Positions 29,325 through 38,252 of a stretch of 64,000 nucleotides of DNA are shown piece after piece. The DNA lies in the NCBI RefSeq assembly GCF_000013345.1, contig NC_007777.1:3472001-3536000 (forward strand), read 5' to 3'. The DNA comes from Frankia casuarinae. Lineage in GTDB: Bacteria; Actinomycetota; Actinomycetes; Frankiales; Frankiaceae. A program made the translations under genes and the position numbers. Below the pieces are notes generated by a model that saw only the letters and a list, made by a program, of their open reading frames with translations, was not told the origin of the DNA and did not search any database. How positions within the stretch are numbered: the first letter of the stretch is position 1; each line of letters starts with the position of its first letter.

Positions 29325-32002
29325 CCGTGGTAGCCGCGCCGGTCCTGGTCCGGGCGAAGGTGGCCGAGGTGCTCCGCCGAGACGAGAAGGCGCGCGTCGT
29401 CGCCCTGGCCGCGGCGCCGGTGTGGCCGCACGACGAACGCCTGGAACTGCCCGGTGGCCGCGGCGTGGTGGTCCGGCCATGCGTGTCCACCCTCGCGATC
29501 CGCGACGAGCTGCAACAGGTCGACGATCTCCCTGCCGGGGAGGTACTCGTCCTGCTCACCGAGTACGAAACCGGCGAGCTGGGGACGAGCATCACTGCCC
29601 GGCTCGCCGGTCAGAAGATCCTGCCGCTTGATCGCTGGCAGCAGCTCACCAGCCTGTTTCGGGCACACGGCATCGATCCGGCCCTCGTCGACGAGCAGTG
29701 GGCGGTGAACGCGCTGCTCGCCACCCCCCCGCCGGACGGGTATCCCGCCGCGCGCAACGGCTACCTGGACCGGGCCACGGCATTGGCCACACTCGCCGAG
29801 ACCCAGGCCGGGCTCACCCCGCTCGACCTCGACCTCGCGGGCCTGCTGCGATGGAGCCTCGACGCCGAACACCTCGCGCGGTGGCGCGCGTTGGACCCGG
29901 CGGTGCGTACCGGCATGAGCGGATGGCTTGCCGGCCGCGGCGGTCGAGGCGACGTGGTGGCCGCCGTTCTCCGGTGCTTCGCCGGGCCCTACGGTCCCGA
30001 CGCCGTCGCCGTCGGACTGGTGCTCGCGGCTCTCAGCCATCCCGAGGTCCGGGACACGGCGCAGGTGCCGCGCACCATGCTGGAGACGCGGGTGGTCGAC
30101 GGCGCTCTCGCCCCGTCCGTCGCCGCGGAATGGGGACGCGCGGCTGAAGGGCTGGTTCAGCGGCTGCTCGGCCAGGAGGGGCGGGCCGTGGCTGGCGGAA
30201 TCCTGCGACGCGCCGAGGAGATCCTGGCCGGGCAGGGCGCCGCCGAGCTGTCTTATCCCAGCGCCGTCCTCGAATCCGGTCTCACCCAGCGCCTGCGGCA
30301 CATTGGCTCGCAGGTCGCCGCGGTGCTGCGCAAGCGGCGGCTACGCGCCGAGGATCTGGGGCCGGTCGAACATGAGGTGGCGCGGCTGAACGCGCACGCG
30401 CTGGCCGCCGACCATGCCGAGCGGGTGAGTCGCGCCGAGATGGCCGTTCGGCTGCTGCGCTGGCTGGCCCAGGAGGCCGCGTCCGCCCGACCACCGGCGC
30501 CGAGCCTTGCCGAGGCGTCCCGTCGGCAGCAGGACCAGGACGCATGGGTCGACCTGGCCCGGGCGCGGGTGTGGGAGGGCGACGTCGATCAGGTGGTCGC
30601 CGCAGCCTACCGGACACTGTGCACGACGGTCGACGCCCGTCGCCGCGAACACGAACGGCGGTTCGCGAATCTGCTCGCCGACCACACCCGCACCGGGTCG
30701 ACGCTGGGCGAGCTGCTGCCGGTGGAGGACGTGCTCGACCAGATCGTGGTGCCGCTGGCCGGCCGATGCCGGCTGCTGCTGCTCGTACTGGACGGGATGT
30801 CCACCGGGGTGGCGCGGGAGCTGCTCGCCGACCTGTCGACCCGGGGCTGGGTAGAACACACCCTCACCCCGGCCCGACCGGTGCTGGCCACCCTGCCGTC
30901 GGTCACCCGGACCTCGCGGACGAGCCTGCTGTGCGGGCGGCTCGTGGACGGCACGCAAAGCCAGGAGAAGGCATCCTTCGCCGAGCGGGGCTGGCCGCTG
31001 TTCCACAAGGGCGACCTCGCCGCGGCCGGTGCCGGCGAGGTGCTTGAGCCGCGCGTCGCGGACGCGATCAGGGGCGACGCCCCCGTGGTCGGCATCGTTG
31101 TGAACACCGTCGACGACACCCTGGACAAGGGTGGGCGCACCCCCTGGACCGCCAGCTCGGTCGATCGGCTGCTCGACCTGCTGGCCACCGCGGACGGATC
31201 GGGCCGGGCCGTCCTGCTGGTCAGCGACCACGGCCACGTCCATGAACGCGGCTCCCGGCTGGTTTCCGACGACAGCGGCGGCGCGCGGTGGCGATCATCG
31301 GCGCGCCCGCCCGACGAGGACGAGGTCACGCTCATCGGCCCGCGGGTGCTGCTGGGCGGCGGCCGGATCGTCGCCGCCTGGAACGAACGGCTACGTTATA
31401 CGGCCCTGCGCAACGGCTACCACGGCGGCGCCAGTGCCCAGGAGATCGTGATCCCGTTGGCGCTGCTGCGTCGGGTCGACCTCGACCTGCCCGGTTGGAC
31501 TCCCTTGCACCATGCCGCGCCTCCCTGGTGGGTGGAGCCGATGGCCACGGGCACCACGCCGGCCACAGGCACCACGCCGGCCACGGGCACCACGCCGGCC
31601 ACGGGCACCACGCCGGCCACGGGCACCACGCCGGCCGGACATGCCGGCTCGGCCGCACAGCCGGACCTCGGTCTGTTCGACGAGTCCGAGGTGACGCCGC
31701 AACCGTGGGTGGATCGCGTGCTCGATACCGAGGTGATGCGGGCTCGGCTCGCCCGGATGCGTCGCGGGGCCATGCCCGCGGACCGGCTCGGGGTGCTCCT
31801 GCGGGCGCTCGACGCCCGTGGCGGCGCCGCCACGCGGGCCACGGTCGCCCGCGCGCTCGACGTGCCGGACGCGCGGATCGCCAGCCACCTCGCCGCGGCG
31901 CAGCGGGTGCTGAACATCGACGGCTACGAGGTGCTGCGGATCGATGGTGACACCGTGCGGCTGAACGCCGCGTTGCTGGCGACGCAGGCCGGTCTGACGT
32001 GA
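29321..32002 (+). CDS. pglZ: PglZ, BREX alkaline-phosphatase-superfamily protein
   Basis: 893 residues. The alkaline phosphatase-like domain shows LLLLVLDGMSTG (near residue 485, metal Asp) and VLLVSDHGHVHERG (near residue 636), the conserved PglZ metal-site motifs. PglZ is the signature protein of BREX systems. The GTG start overlaps the pglY stop. Near the C-terminus five copies of an 18-bp unit (31544-31633) encode ATGTTP repeats, which look like a flexible linker of variable length before the last alpha-helical domain. Confidence 0.95.
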   Translation: MTVVAAPVLVRAKVAEVLRRDEKARVVALAAAPVWPHDERLELPGGRGVVVRPCVSTLAIRDELQQVDDLPAGEVLVLLTEYETGELGTSITARLAGQKILPLDRWQQLTSLFRAHGIDPALVDEQWAVNALLATPPPDGYPAARNGYLDRATALATLAETQAGLTPLDLDLAGLLRWSLDAEHLARWRALDPAVRTGMSGWLAGRGGRGDVVAAVLRCFAGPYGPDAVAVGLVLAALSHPEVRDTAQVPRTMLETRVVDGALAPSVAAEWGRAAEGLVQRLLGQEGRAVAGGILRRAEEILAGQGAAELSYPSAVLESGLTQRLRHIGSQVAAVLRKRRLRAEDLGPVEHEVARLNAHALAADHAERVSRAEMAVRLLRWLAQEAASARPPAPSLAEASRRQQDQDAWVDLARARVWEGDVDQVVAAAYRTLCTTVDARRREHERRFANLLADHTRTGSTLGELLPVEDVLDQIVVPLAGRCRLLLLVLDGMSTGVARELLADLSTRGWVEHTLTPARPVLATLPSVTRTSRTSLLCGRLVDGTQSQEKASFAERGWPLFHKGDLAAAGAGEVLEPRVADAIRGDAPVVGIVVNTVDDTLDKGGRTPWTASSVDRLLDLLATADGSGRAVLLVSDHGHVHERGSRLVSDDSGGARWRSSARPPDEDEVTLIGPRVLLGGGRIVAAWNERLRYTALRNGYHGGASAQEIVIPLALLRRVDLDLPGWTPLHHAAPPWWVEPMATGTTPATGTTPATGTTPATGTTPATGTTPAGHAGSAAQPDLGLFDESEVTPQPWVDRVLDTEVMRARLARMRRGAMPADRLGVLLRALDARGGAATRATVARALDVPDARIASHLAAAQRVLNIDGYEVLRIDGDTVRLNAALLATQAGLT

Positions 32003-33327
32003 CCATCTCCGAACAACGCCGACGGGAGGTGATCGACGCGCTTCGGCGCGGAACCGTGCCGCGGCAGGGCCTGGATGTGCTCGCGGTCGGTCTTGACCGC
32101 TTCACCACGGCGATCGAGGAGGATCTCGACCGGCTCGCCGGCGGACAGGCGACGTTCCGGGCGATCCGCGGCGATTACGGCGCGGGAAAGACGTTCTTCA
32201 CCCGCTGGCTCGCCGAGCGGGCCAAGGCCCGGGGGTTCGCCACCGCCGAGATCGCGATCTCCGAGAACGAGACCCCGCTGCACCGGCTCGAAACGGTCTA
32301 CCGCCGGCTCGCCGAACGGCTCGCGACCGCCGAATTCGCGCCGAGCGCGCTGCGTCCCATCGTCGATTCCTGGTTCTTCGCGCTGGAGGAGGACGTTCTC
32401 GCCGGCGGCGAGGTCGTCGAGAATGAGCTGGCGCGCCGGGTCGACGAGTTGCTGGAACAGCGGCTGGCCGCCGTCGGGCGGGTCGCGCCGTCCTTCTCAG
32501 CCGCCCTACGGGCGTACCGGCGGGCGACCGCGGCCGGCGAAACCGCGGCCGCGGAGGGACTGATCGCTTGGCTGGGCGGGCAACCGCACGTGGCGGCGGC
32601 GGTGAAACGGGCCGGCGGTGTCCGGGGCGACCTCGATCACGACGGAGCGCTCGGCTTCCTGCAGGGGCTGCTCGCGGTGCTCACCGACAGCGGCCATGCC
32701 GGTCTCGTGGTCGTCCTCGACGAGGTCGAGACGCTGCAGCGGGTCCGGGGCGACATGCGTGACAAGGCGCTCAACGCGCTGCGCCAGCTCATCGACGACG
32801 TGGACGCTGGGCGATTCCCCGGGCTGATGCTCGTCATCACCGGCACTCCCGCGTTCTTCGACGGACCGCAGGGAGCGCAACGGCTCGCCCCGCTCGCGCA
32901 GCGGCTCCACGTCGACTTCCTCCCGGATCAAGCTTTCGATAACCCTCGGGCGGTGCAGCTGCGACTGCCCGGGTTCAACCGGGATTCCCTGCTGGAGCTC
33001 GGCGGCCGGATCCGGGAGCTGTACAGCTCCGGCCATGGTGATCCGGAGCGGTTCGCCACGGCAGTGGACGAAGGCTACCTGGCCGAGTTCGCGCAGGCCG
33101 TGGTCGGGCAGTTCGGCGGGCGAGTAGGCGTCGCGCCCCGCATCTTCGTGAAGAAACTCGTCGATGTGCTCGACCGCGTCGACCAGCATCCCGCCTTCGA
33201 TCCCCGGCGTGCGTACGTCCCGCGGCTGTCCGCCACCGAGCTCACCGACACCGAACGTGCGGCGATGCCCAGCCCGCCACAACCGCCCCCGGCGGCATCG
33301 GTCGACGACATCGACCTACCGCTGTGA
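31999..33327 (+). CDS. brxD: BrxD, BREX ATP-binding protein
   Basis: 442 residues, AAA-type ATPase of the DUF2791 kind. Walker A is GDYGAGKT near residue 58 and Walker B is LVVVLDEVE near residue 238. BrxD accompanies the helicase BrxHI in type 2 BREX loci. Its exact role is not established to my knowledge, and helicase loading is a plausible inference from the pairing. It is joined by GTGA overlaps to pglZ upstream and brxHI downstream. Confidence 0.92.
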   Translation: MTISEQRRREVIDALRRGTVPRQGLDVLAVGLDRFTTAIEEDLDRLAGGQATFRAIRGDYGAGKTFFTRWLAERAKARGFATAEIAISENETPLHRLETVYRRLAERLATAEFAPSALRPIVDSWFFALEEDVLAGGEVVENELARRVDELLEQRLAAVGRVAPSFSAALRAYRRATAAGETAAAEGLIAWLGGQPHVAAAVKRAGGVRGDLDHDGALGFLQGLLAVLTDSGHAGLVVVLDEVETLQRVRGDMRDKALNALRQLIDDVDAGRFPGLMLVITGTPAFFDGPQGAQRLAPLAQRLHVDFLPDQAFDNPRAVQLRLPGFNRDSLLELGGRIRELYSSGHGDPERFATAVDEGYLAEFAQAVVGQFGGRVGVAPRIFVKKLVDVLDRVDQHPAFDPRRAYVPRLSATELTDTERAAMPSPPQPPPAASVDDIDLPL

Positions 33328-35585
33328 TCTCCCGGACGTCCGGGGCCTCGGGGGCTTCCGGGGCCCCGGGGGCTTCCGGGGCTTCCGGGGCCTCGGGCTT
33401 CGCCGCCCTCGACCCGGCCGTCCAGTATCACGTCGTCAACAGTCTGCGGTGGCCTGCCCTGCGCCCGTTGCAGGAGGCGGCGATACGTCCGGTCCTCGAC
33501 GGGCATGACGTGCTGCTGCTGGCACCGACCGCCGGTGGGAAAACCGAGGCGGTGGCGCTGCCCCTGCTGTCCCGGATGGCCGGGGAGAAATGGCGCGGGC
33601 TGTCGGTGCTGTATGTGTGTCCGCTGCGGGCGTTGCTGAACAACCTCGAACCGCGGCTGGCCGCGATGTGCGAATGGCTCGGCCGGCGGGCCGCCGTCTG
33701 GCATGGAGATGTCGCCGACTCGGTGCGCGGGCGGCTGGCCGTGGATCCGCCGGATCTTCTGCTGACCACCCCGGAGTCGATCGAGGCGATGCTCGTCTCC
33801 GCGCGCGTCGATCATCGATGGCTCTTCGCCGGCCTGCGGACGGTTGTCGTCGACGAGGTCCACGCCTTCGCCGGTGACGACCGCGGTTGGCATCTGCTGG
33901 GGGTGTTGGCCCGGTTACGCGGGCTCGCCAACCGGGCGGTACAGCGGATTGGTTTGTCCGCAACTGTCGGGAACCCGGACGTACTGCTCGACTGGCTCGC
34001 GGACGGATCCGCCCGGCCGCGCGCGGTCGTCCGGCCGAGTGACGTGACGGCCACCACGGACGTGACGGCCACCACGGACGCGACAGCCACCACGGACGCG
34101 ACAGCCACCACGGACGCGACAGCCACCACGGAGGTCGGGATCGACTACGTGGGCTCCCTGCGCAACGCCGCCCTCGTGGTCGCCCGCCTTCATCAGGGGA
34201 TGAAGAGGCTGGTCTTCTGCGATTCCCGCAGCCAGGTCGAGGAGTTGACGGTTGCGCTGCGTGACCTCGGGGTACGGACGTATGTATCCCACTCGTCCCT
34301 GTCACGGGATGACCGGCGGCAGGCCGAGGCCGCCTTCGCGACATCCACCAACTGCGTCATCGTCGCCACTTCCACCTTGGAGCTGGGGATCGACGTCGGT
34401 GACCTGGACCGCGTCATCCAGATCGGTGCCCCCGCCACGGTGATCTCCTTCCTGCAACGCCTCGGGCGGACCGGGCGGCGCCCCGGGACCCGACGCAACA
34501 CGCTGTTCCTGGCAACGTCGCAGAACTCTCTGTGGCTCGCGGCGGCTATCACGCTGCTGTGGCAACGCGGATACGTCGAGCCGGTCGTCCCGCCCGTGCT
34601 TCCCCGTCACATCGTCGCCCAGCAGATCCTCGGACTGGCCCTGCAGGAAGGCCGCCTCGTCGACCGCGACGTCTGGCAGTGGCTCGGCGGGCTTGCCCGG
34701 ACTCCGGGCGCGGTCGACGTACTGGCGCATCTGGCCCGCTCCGGGTTTGTCGTGCACACCGACGGGCTGGTATCGATCGGCCCGCGGGCGGAGAAGGAAT
34801 ACGGGCGACGCTACTTCCTCGACCTCACGTCAACCTTCGCCGGCGAATCGATGGTGCAGGTCTGGTGGGGACGTAGCCTGCTCGGCCAGCTGCCACCGAT
34901 CGCGCTCGCGGCTCGACCGGAGCACGGACCGCGGGTGGTTCTTCTCGGCGGTCGTGCCTGGAAGGTGAATCATGTCGACTGGCGGAGAAGACGAGTCCAG
35001 GTCGAACCGAGCCGCTACCCAGGCCGGTCCCGGTGGAACGGCGGGGCCCGGGTCATGTCCTATCCGCTCGCCCAGGCTCACCTCGACGTCCTCGCCGGGC
35101 AAACGGCCGGCATCGAGATATCCCGGCGGGCCGCCGACGCGTTGGACAAGCTCCGCGCGCAGCATTCCTTTGTCAGTGTCAGTGTCAGTGACGAGCCGGG
35201 CGAACGCACCTACCTCACCCGCGACCCCGAGAAGCGGCCGATCTGGTGGACATTTGCCGGGTTCGCGGCCAATTCGGCCCTCGCCTCGGGGCTCGGCGAG
35301 CTGGTTGACGCTGACGCGCCGGTCGGCGATCTCAGGCTGCGGCTTCGCCCGCACGTCAACTCCGCCGCGCTACGGACAATGCTCGATGTTCGACGTGACG
35401 ACCTCGTTGACGCTCTTCCGGCCATCGATGTCGAGGCTGCCGATGGGCTCAAGTTCTCCGCGGCGATTCCCCTCGAACTCGCGATCGAGACGCTAGCCGC
35501 ACGCCTCACCGATCCATCCGCCGTCCACGCGACGCTGAAGGCAATCATCCGGGAGGAGACTGCGCCTCCGCCTGGGGGATGGTAG
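33324..35585 (+). CDS. brxHI: BrxHI, BREX Lhr-like DEAD/DEAH helicase
   Basis: 753 residues, superfamily 2 helicase. Walker A is APTAGGKT near residue 68, the motif II box DEVH near residue 176, motif III SATVG, and motif VI QRLGRTGRRPG. It completes the type 2 BREX set. Two low-complexity insertions stand out: GAS/GAP repeats at the N-terminus, and five 18-bp repeats (34041-34130, TATTD-like) placed between the two RecA-like lobes. The start is GTG 33324 in a GTGA overlap with brxD. Confidence 0.93.
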   Translation: MISRTSGASGASGAPGASGASGASGFAALDPAVQYHVVNSLRWPALRPLQEAAIRPVLDGHDVLLLAPTAGGKTEAVALPLLSRMAGEKWRGLSVLYVCPLRALLNNLEPRLAAMCEWLGRRAAVWHGDVADSVRGRLAVDPPDLLLTTPESIEAMLVSARVDHRWLFAGLRTVVVDEVHAFAGDDRGWHLLGVLARLRGLANRAVQRIGLSATVGNPDVLLDWLADGSARPRAVVRPSDVTATTDVTATTDATATTDATATTDATATTEVGIDYVGSLRNAALVVARLHQGMKRLVFCDSRSQVEELTVALRDLGVRTYVSHSSLSRDDRRQAEAAFATSTNCVIVATSTLELGIDVGDLDRVIQIGAPATVISFLQRLGRTGRRPGTRRNTLFLATSQNSLWLAAAITLLWQRGYVEPVVPPVLPRHIVAQQILGLALQEGRLVDRDVWQWLGGLARTPGAVDVLAHLARSGFVVHTDGLVSIGPRAEKEYGRRYFLDLTSTFAGESMVQVWWGRSLLGQLPPIALAARPEHGPRVVLLGGRAWKVNHVDWRRRRVQVEPSRYPGRSRWNGGARVMSYPLAQAHLDVLAGQTAGIEISRRAADALDKLRAQHSFVSVSVSDEPGERTYLTRDPEKRPIWWTFAGFAANSALASGLGELVDADAPVGDLRLRLRPHVNSAALRTMLDVRRDDLVDALPAIDVEAADGLKFSAAIPLELAIETLAARLTDPSAVHATLKAIIREETAPPPGGW
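34041..34130 (+). repeat. 18-bp coding tandem repeat (5 copies) in brxHI
   Basis: Five units of GACGTGACGGCCACCACG or its close variant with GCG ACA, all in frame. Confidence 0.95.
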
Positions 35586-35732
35586 CCGTGAACGGATTGA
35601 TCGCGGCGGCGATGACGTCGGCCGACATCCAAGCCGGACGCCGACGCCGGGCTGGAGCGCATCGAGGAAGTGACCCGCCGCTTGCCCCACCGCTGCTTTC
35701 GCCTTCGACCAGTTCGGGCCGTTGCCGTAAGG
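35586..35732. other. short gap between brxHI and the toxin gene
   Basis: About 150 bases separating convergent brxHI and toxin genes. I see no gene and no clear hairpin. Confidence 0.4.
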
Positions 35733-36044
35733 TCAACGTTCGGGCGTGGCCAAGATCTTGAACAACATGGTGTTGGCGGTGGTGAGCGTCTGGGCGTCGA
35801 CCCGGCGCAGGCATTCACCCAGGGCGGCCTTGGCCACGAACGTGACCAGGCCCATCACGGCCCACTGCCCCTCCCCCAGGTCGACGCAGAACCCCTCGTC
35901 GGTGGCGTGCTCCACGACCAGGGCGACCAGCACGGTCGGCTCGTCGGCGATCTCGTTGTAGACCGTGGAGCTGAGGATCAGCACCGCCTGCGGCGCCGGC
36001 CCGATGCCCGCGGTCCAGATCTCACCGCGCCGCGGTGGCCTCAC
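35733..36044 (-). CDS. MazF/PemK-like toxin
   Basis: 103 residues. The N-terminal RPPRRGEIW is the typical MazF/PemK first strand, followed by an SH3-like beta-barrel pattern with hydrophobic strands (AVLILSS, LVALVV). Family members are mostly mRNA-cleaving endoribonucleases. The start is GTG 36044 in a GTGA overlap with the upstream antitoxin gene, so translation is coupled. The gene lies convergent to the BREX operon, just inside its right border repeat. Catalytic residues cannot be assigned with certainty, so inactivity is possible. Confidence 0.72.
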   Translation of the reverse strand: MRPPRRGEIWTAGIGPAPQAVLILSSTVYNEIADEPTVLVALVVEHATDEGFCVDLGEGQWAVMGLVTFVAKAALGECLRRVDAQTLTTANTMLFKILATPER

Positions 36045-36088
36045 CCGGCGGCGTCGGCGAGATTGGGCAGCCCCGACACCGCGAGAGC
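36000..36088. repeat. right copy of the direct repeat bracketing the BREX operon
   Basis: Same orientation as 17489-17582, with 71 identical bases (36012-36082). It spans the overlapping end of the antitoxin gene and start of the toxin gene. The only difference inside the toxin start is one base fewer than in the left copy, which keeps the toxin frame open. Confidence 0.92.
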
Positions 36089-36301
36089 CCGCTGGTTGGC
36101 CTCCCCGAAGGCGAGGGCCGCGCCGGCCACCGCCGGGTCGGCCCGCACCCAGGCCCCGTGCGCGGCGCAGCGCCGACGCATGTCCTCGGCGTCAAGCACG
36201 CCCTCGACCCAGGCGTTCATCGAGGTGTGCTCGGCCTCGGCGTACCGCTTGACCGCCTCGTAGGCCTCGTCCGAGAGCCGGAGCGTGATCGTGCGCGACA
36301 T
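36041..36301 (-). CDS. ribbon-helix-helix antitoxin
   Basis: 86 residues from ATG 36301 (89 from ATG 36310). The N-terminus SRTITLRLSDEAYEAVKRYA followed by AEHTSMNAWV is a ribbon-helix-helix DNA-binding pattern as in Arc/MetJ-type antitoxins, and the C-terminal part would bind the toxin. It lies upstream of the MazF-like toxin with a 4-base overlap, the usual antitoxin-first order. Autorepression of the pair is expected from the family. No strong ribosome binding site is seen at either start, so the mRNA could be leaderless. Confidence 0.72.
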   Translation of the reverse strand: MSRTITLRLSDEAYEAVKRYAEAEHTSMNAWVEGVLDAEDMRRRCAAHGAWVRADPAVAGAALAFGEANQRALAVSGLPNLADAAG

Positions 36302-36528
36302 GCGCAACATGCTAGCAAGATCTGACAGCGGTATCCGCCGCAGCGTGGAACGCATGGTCGCACCATCCGGCCACCAAAATCGACAGATTATATGCCTATT
36401 TATGTGATTCCGTTGCTCTAGCCGGCGGGTCATCTGCCTGGGCGGGACGCGGGCCGTGGAATGTCCGTGGCCCCGACGACGCTGGACTGCGCAGGCATTG
36501 TCCTGCCTACCGTGAAGGAGGGTTCACC

Positions 36529-37413
36529 ATGAGCGCCACGCCGTCCTCCCCTGGGTCGTCCACCCCACCGGCCGCGGTCCCACCGGCCGCCACCCTTTCT
36601 ACCGCGGGCCCGTCTTCCGCCACACCCTCCTCCGCGGGCCCGCGCCCACAGCCCCGGATCGACATTCGCCGGGCGGACGACAGAGCGGCGACGCGCGTCG
36701 GCTGGCTCGACTCCCACCACTCCTTCTCGTTCGGCCATCACTACGATCCGTCAAATACCCACCACGGTCTGCTGCTGGTGAACAACGACGACACGGTCGC
36801 TGCCGGGACCGGGTTCGAGACCCATCCGCACCGGGACATGGAGATCGTCACCTGGGTCCTGCGCGGATCGCTCGTGCACCAGGACTCCACCGGCCACTCC
36901 GGCGTCATCTACCCGGGACTCGCGCAGCGGATGAGCGCCGGTCGCGGGATCCTGCACTCGGAGAAGAACGACTCCTGGCGTCTCGACGGCGGCGGGGAGC
37001 CGCATGACGAGCCGGTGCATTTCGTCCAGATGTGGGTCGCGCCGGACCGTCGGGGCATCGACCCCGGCTACGAGCAGCTGGAGATCGACGACGAGCTGCT
37101 ACGCGGCGGCCTGGTACCGGTAGCGTCCGGGATGGCCAGGCACCGCGGGCAGAGCGCGATCACGATCAGAAACCGGTTCGCGGCCCTGTGCGCCGCCCGG
37201 CTCAGCCCTGGTCGGGACGTCACGCTTCCCGAGGCTCCCTACCTGCACCTGTTCGTGACGCAGGGCGAGGTGACGCTGGAGGGGACGGGTGTGCTGCGCG
37301 CCGGGGACGCGGTCCGGTTCACCGCAACCGGCGGTCAGCGGGTCAGCGCCTCGGCTCCCGCTGAGATCCTGGTCTGGGAAATGCATAAAGCGATCGAGGA
37401 TTTTTTGGGATAG
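36529..37413 (+). CDS. pirin family protein (bicupin)
   Basis: 294 residues. After a 45-residue Pro/Ser/Ala-rich N-terminus the pirin core begins (IDIRRADDRAA). Metal-binding residues sit in THPHRDMEIVTW and GILHSEKND. The second cupin ends in ILVWEMHKAIEDFLG. Pirins are Fe-binding cupins, and some have quercetinase or redox-regulatory roles, which sequence alone cannot settle here. The ATG has GGAGGG upstream. The stop codon is followed by AT-richer DNA and then the integrase remnant. Confidence 0.9.
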   Translation: MSATPSSPGSSTPPAAVPPAATLSTAGPSSATPSSAGPRPQPRIDIRRADDRAATRVGWLDSHHSFSFGHHYDPSNTHHGLLLVNNDDTVAAGTGFETHPHRDMEIVTWVLRGSLVHQDSTGHSGVIYPGLAQRMSAGRGILHSEKNDSWRLDGGGEPHDEPVHFVQMWVAPDRRGIDPGYEQLEIDDELLRGGLVPVASGMARHRGQSAITIRNRFAALCAARLSPGRDVTLPEAPYLHLFVTQGEVTLEGTGVLRAGDAVRFTATGGQRVSASAPAEILVWEMHKAIEDFLG

Positions 37414-37533
37414 CAAACTTATTGCTGGTGAGGGCGTGTCTCCGCTGGTGGGAGGGCATTTTCGCATCCTTTCAAGACGTGCGATCAGCGGCGGTGACCG
37501 GCGGCGGTCTGTGTCTGAGACGTGCCCGAAGGA

Positions 37534-37737
37534 TCATGCGCTGTCGGCCGACAGGGCAGCCGCGATACGGGCCCGGCAAATCTCCTCGTCCCCGTCGATG
37601 CACTGGGCGTAGATCGTCAGCAGCATCTGAACCGTGTGGCCCGCCCACTGAGCGACCCGCGTCGGCGGGACACCCGCCGCCAGCCAGCCGGACAGGCAGG
37701 CGTGACGCAGCGAGTAGGTAGTCTGAGCAACCATCAA
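37534..37737 (-). pseudogene. C-terminal remnant of a tyrosine recombinase (phage-type integrase)
   Basis: 67 residues containing the C-terminal catalytic signature: YSLRHACLSGWLAAG (RxxH), AQWAGHT (H/W motif) and TIYAQC with the nucleophilic Tyr. The N-terminal and core-binding domains are missing, cut where the IS200/IS605-type element begins. An integrase stub beside the defence island suggests that the area was once integrative. The stub itself cannot be active. Confidence 0.8.
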
Positions 37738-37753
37738 TGACCTCCGGAGGGGA

Positions 37754-37773
37754 CTGTCGCCTTCAGGCGACAG
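37754..37773 (+). repeat. left-end hairpin of the IS200/IS605-type element
   Basis: CTGTCGCC, loop TTCA, GGCGACAG. Expected to be recognised as a DNA hairpin by TnpA. Confidence 0.85.
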
Positions 37774-37816
37774 GGGAATCCGGCACGGACCGCAACGGTT
37801 ATACCGGCCACGCTGG

Positions 37817-37822
37817 TATAAT
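37817..37822 (+). promoter_or_regulatory. -10 box of tnpA
   Basis: A perfect TATAAT lies eight bases before the tnpA ATG, implying a leaderless or nearly leaderless transcript. No good -35 box was found. Confidence 0.5.
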
Positions 37823-37829
37823 CAACGGC

Positions 37830-38252
37830 ATGTCCCGGACGGTGCAGGTCGGCGCGGGTGGCGCCTATGACCTCGGTTACCACGTCGTGTGGTGCCCGAA
37901 GTACCGCCGTGCTGTCCTCGTCGGTCCGGTCCGAGACCGGCTTGACGGGCTGATCCGCGAGAAGTGCGCCGAGCATGACTGGCTGATCGTCGCGCTGGAG
38001 ATCGAGCCCGACCACGTGCACCTGTTCGTGAAAGCTCATCCGAAGCACGCCCCGTCGTACATCGCCAACCAGCTCAAAGGCTTCACGTCCCACGTGCTAC
38101 GCGGCGAGTTCGCGCACCTGCGCTCCCGGCTGCCCACGCTCTGGTCCCGGTCGTACTTCGTTGCCACCGTCGGCGCGGTGTCCGCCGAGACGGTCCGCCG
38201 GTACATCGATACGCAGAACGAGCGGCCGTGGCGCACGGGGGTGCCACGTTGA
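37830..38252 (+). CDS. tnpA: TnpA, IS200-type Y1 HUH transposase
   Basis: 140 residues, normal for the family. HVVWCPKYRR is at the N-terminus, the HUH metal motif is in EPDHVHLFV, and a likely nucleophilic Tyr is in the C-terminal part (RRYIDTQ helix or nearby SYF). It cuts and rejoins single-stranded DNA at the hairpin ends. The gene is intact and overlaps tnpB. Confidence 0.93.
   Translation: MSRTVQVGAGGAYDLGYHVVWCPKYRRAVLVGPVRDRLDGLIREKCAEHDWLIVALEIEPDHVHLFVKAHPKHAPSYIANQLKGFTSHVLRGEFAHLRSRLPTLWSRSYFVATVGAVSAETVRRYIDTQNERPWRTGVPR

Noticed and set aside
31544-31633. Possible CRISPR array from regular repeats
   Set aside because: Units are 18 bp with no spacers, in frame within pglZ, and code for ATGTTP. 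The other arrays in the window are also contiguous tandem repeats.
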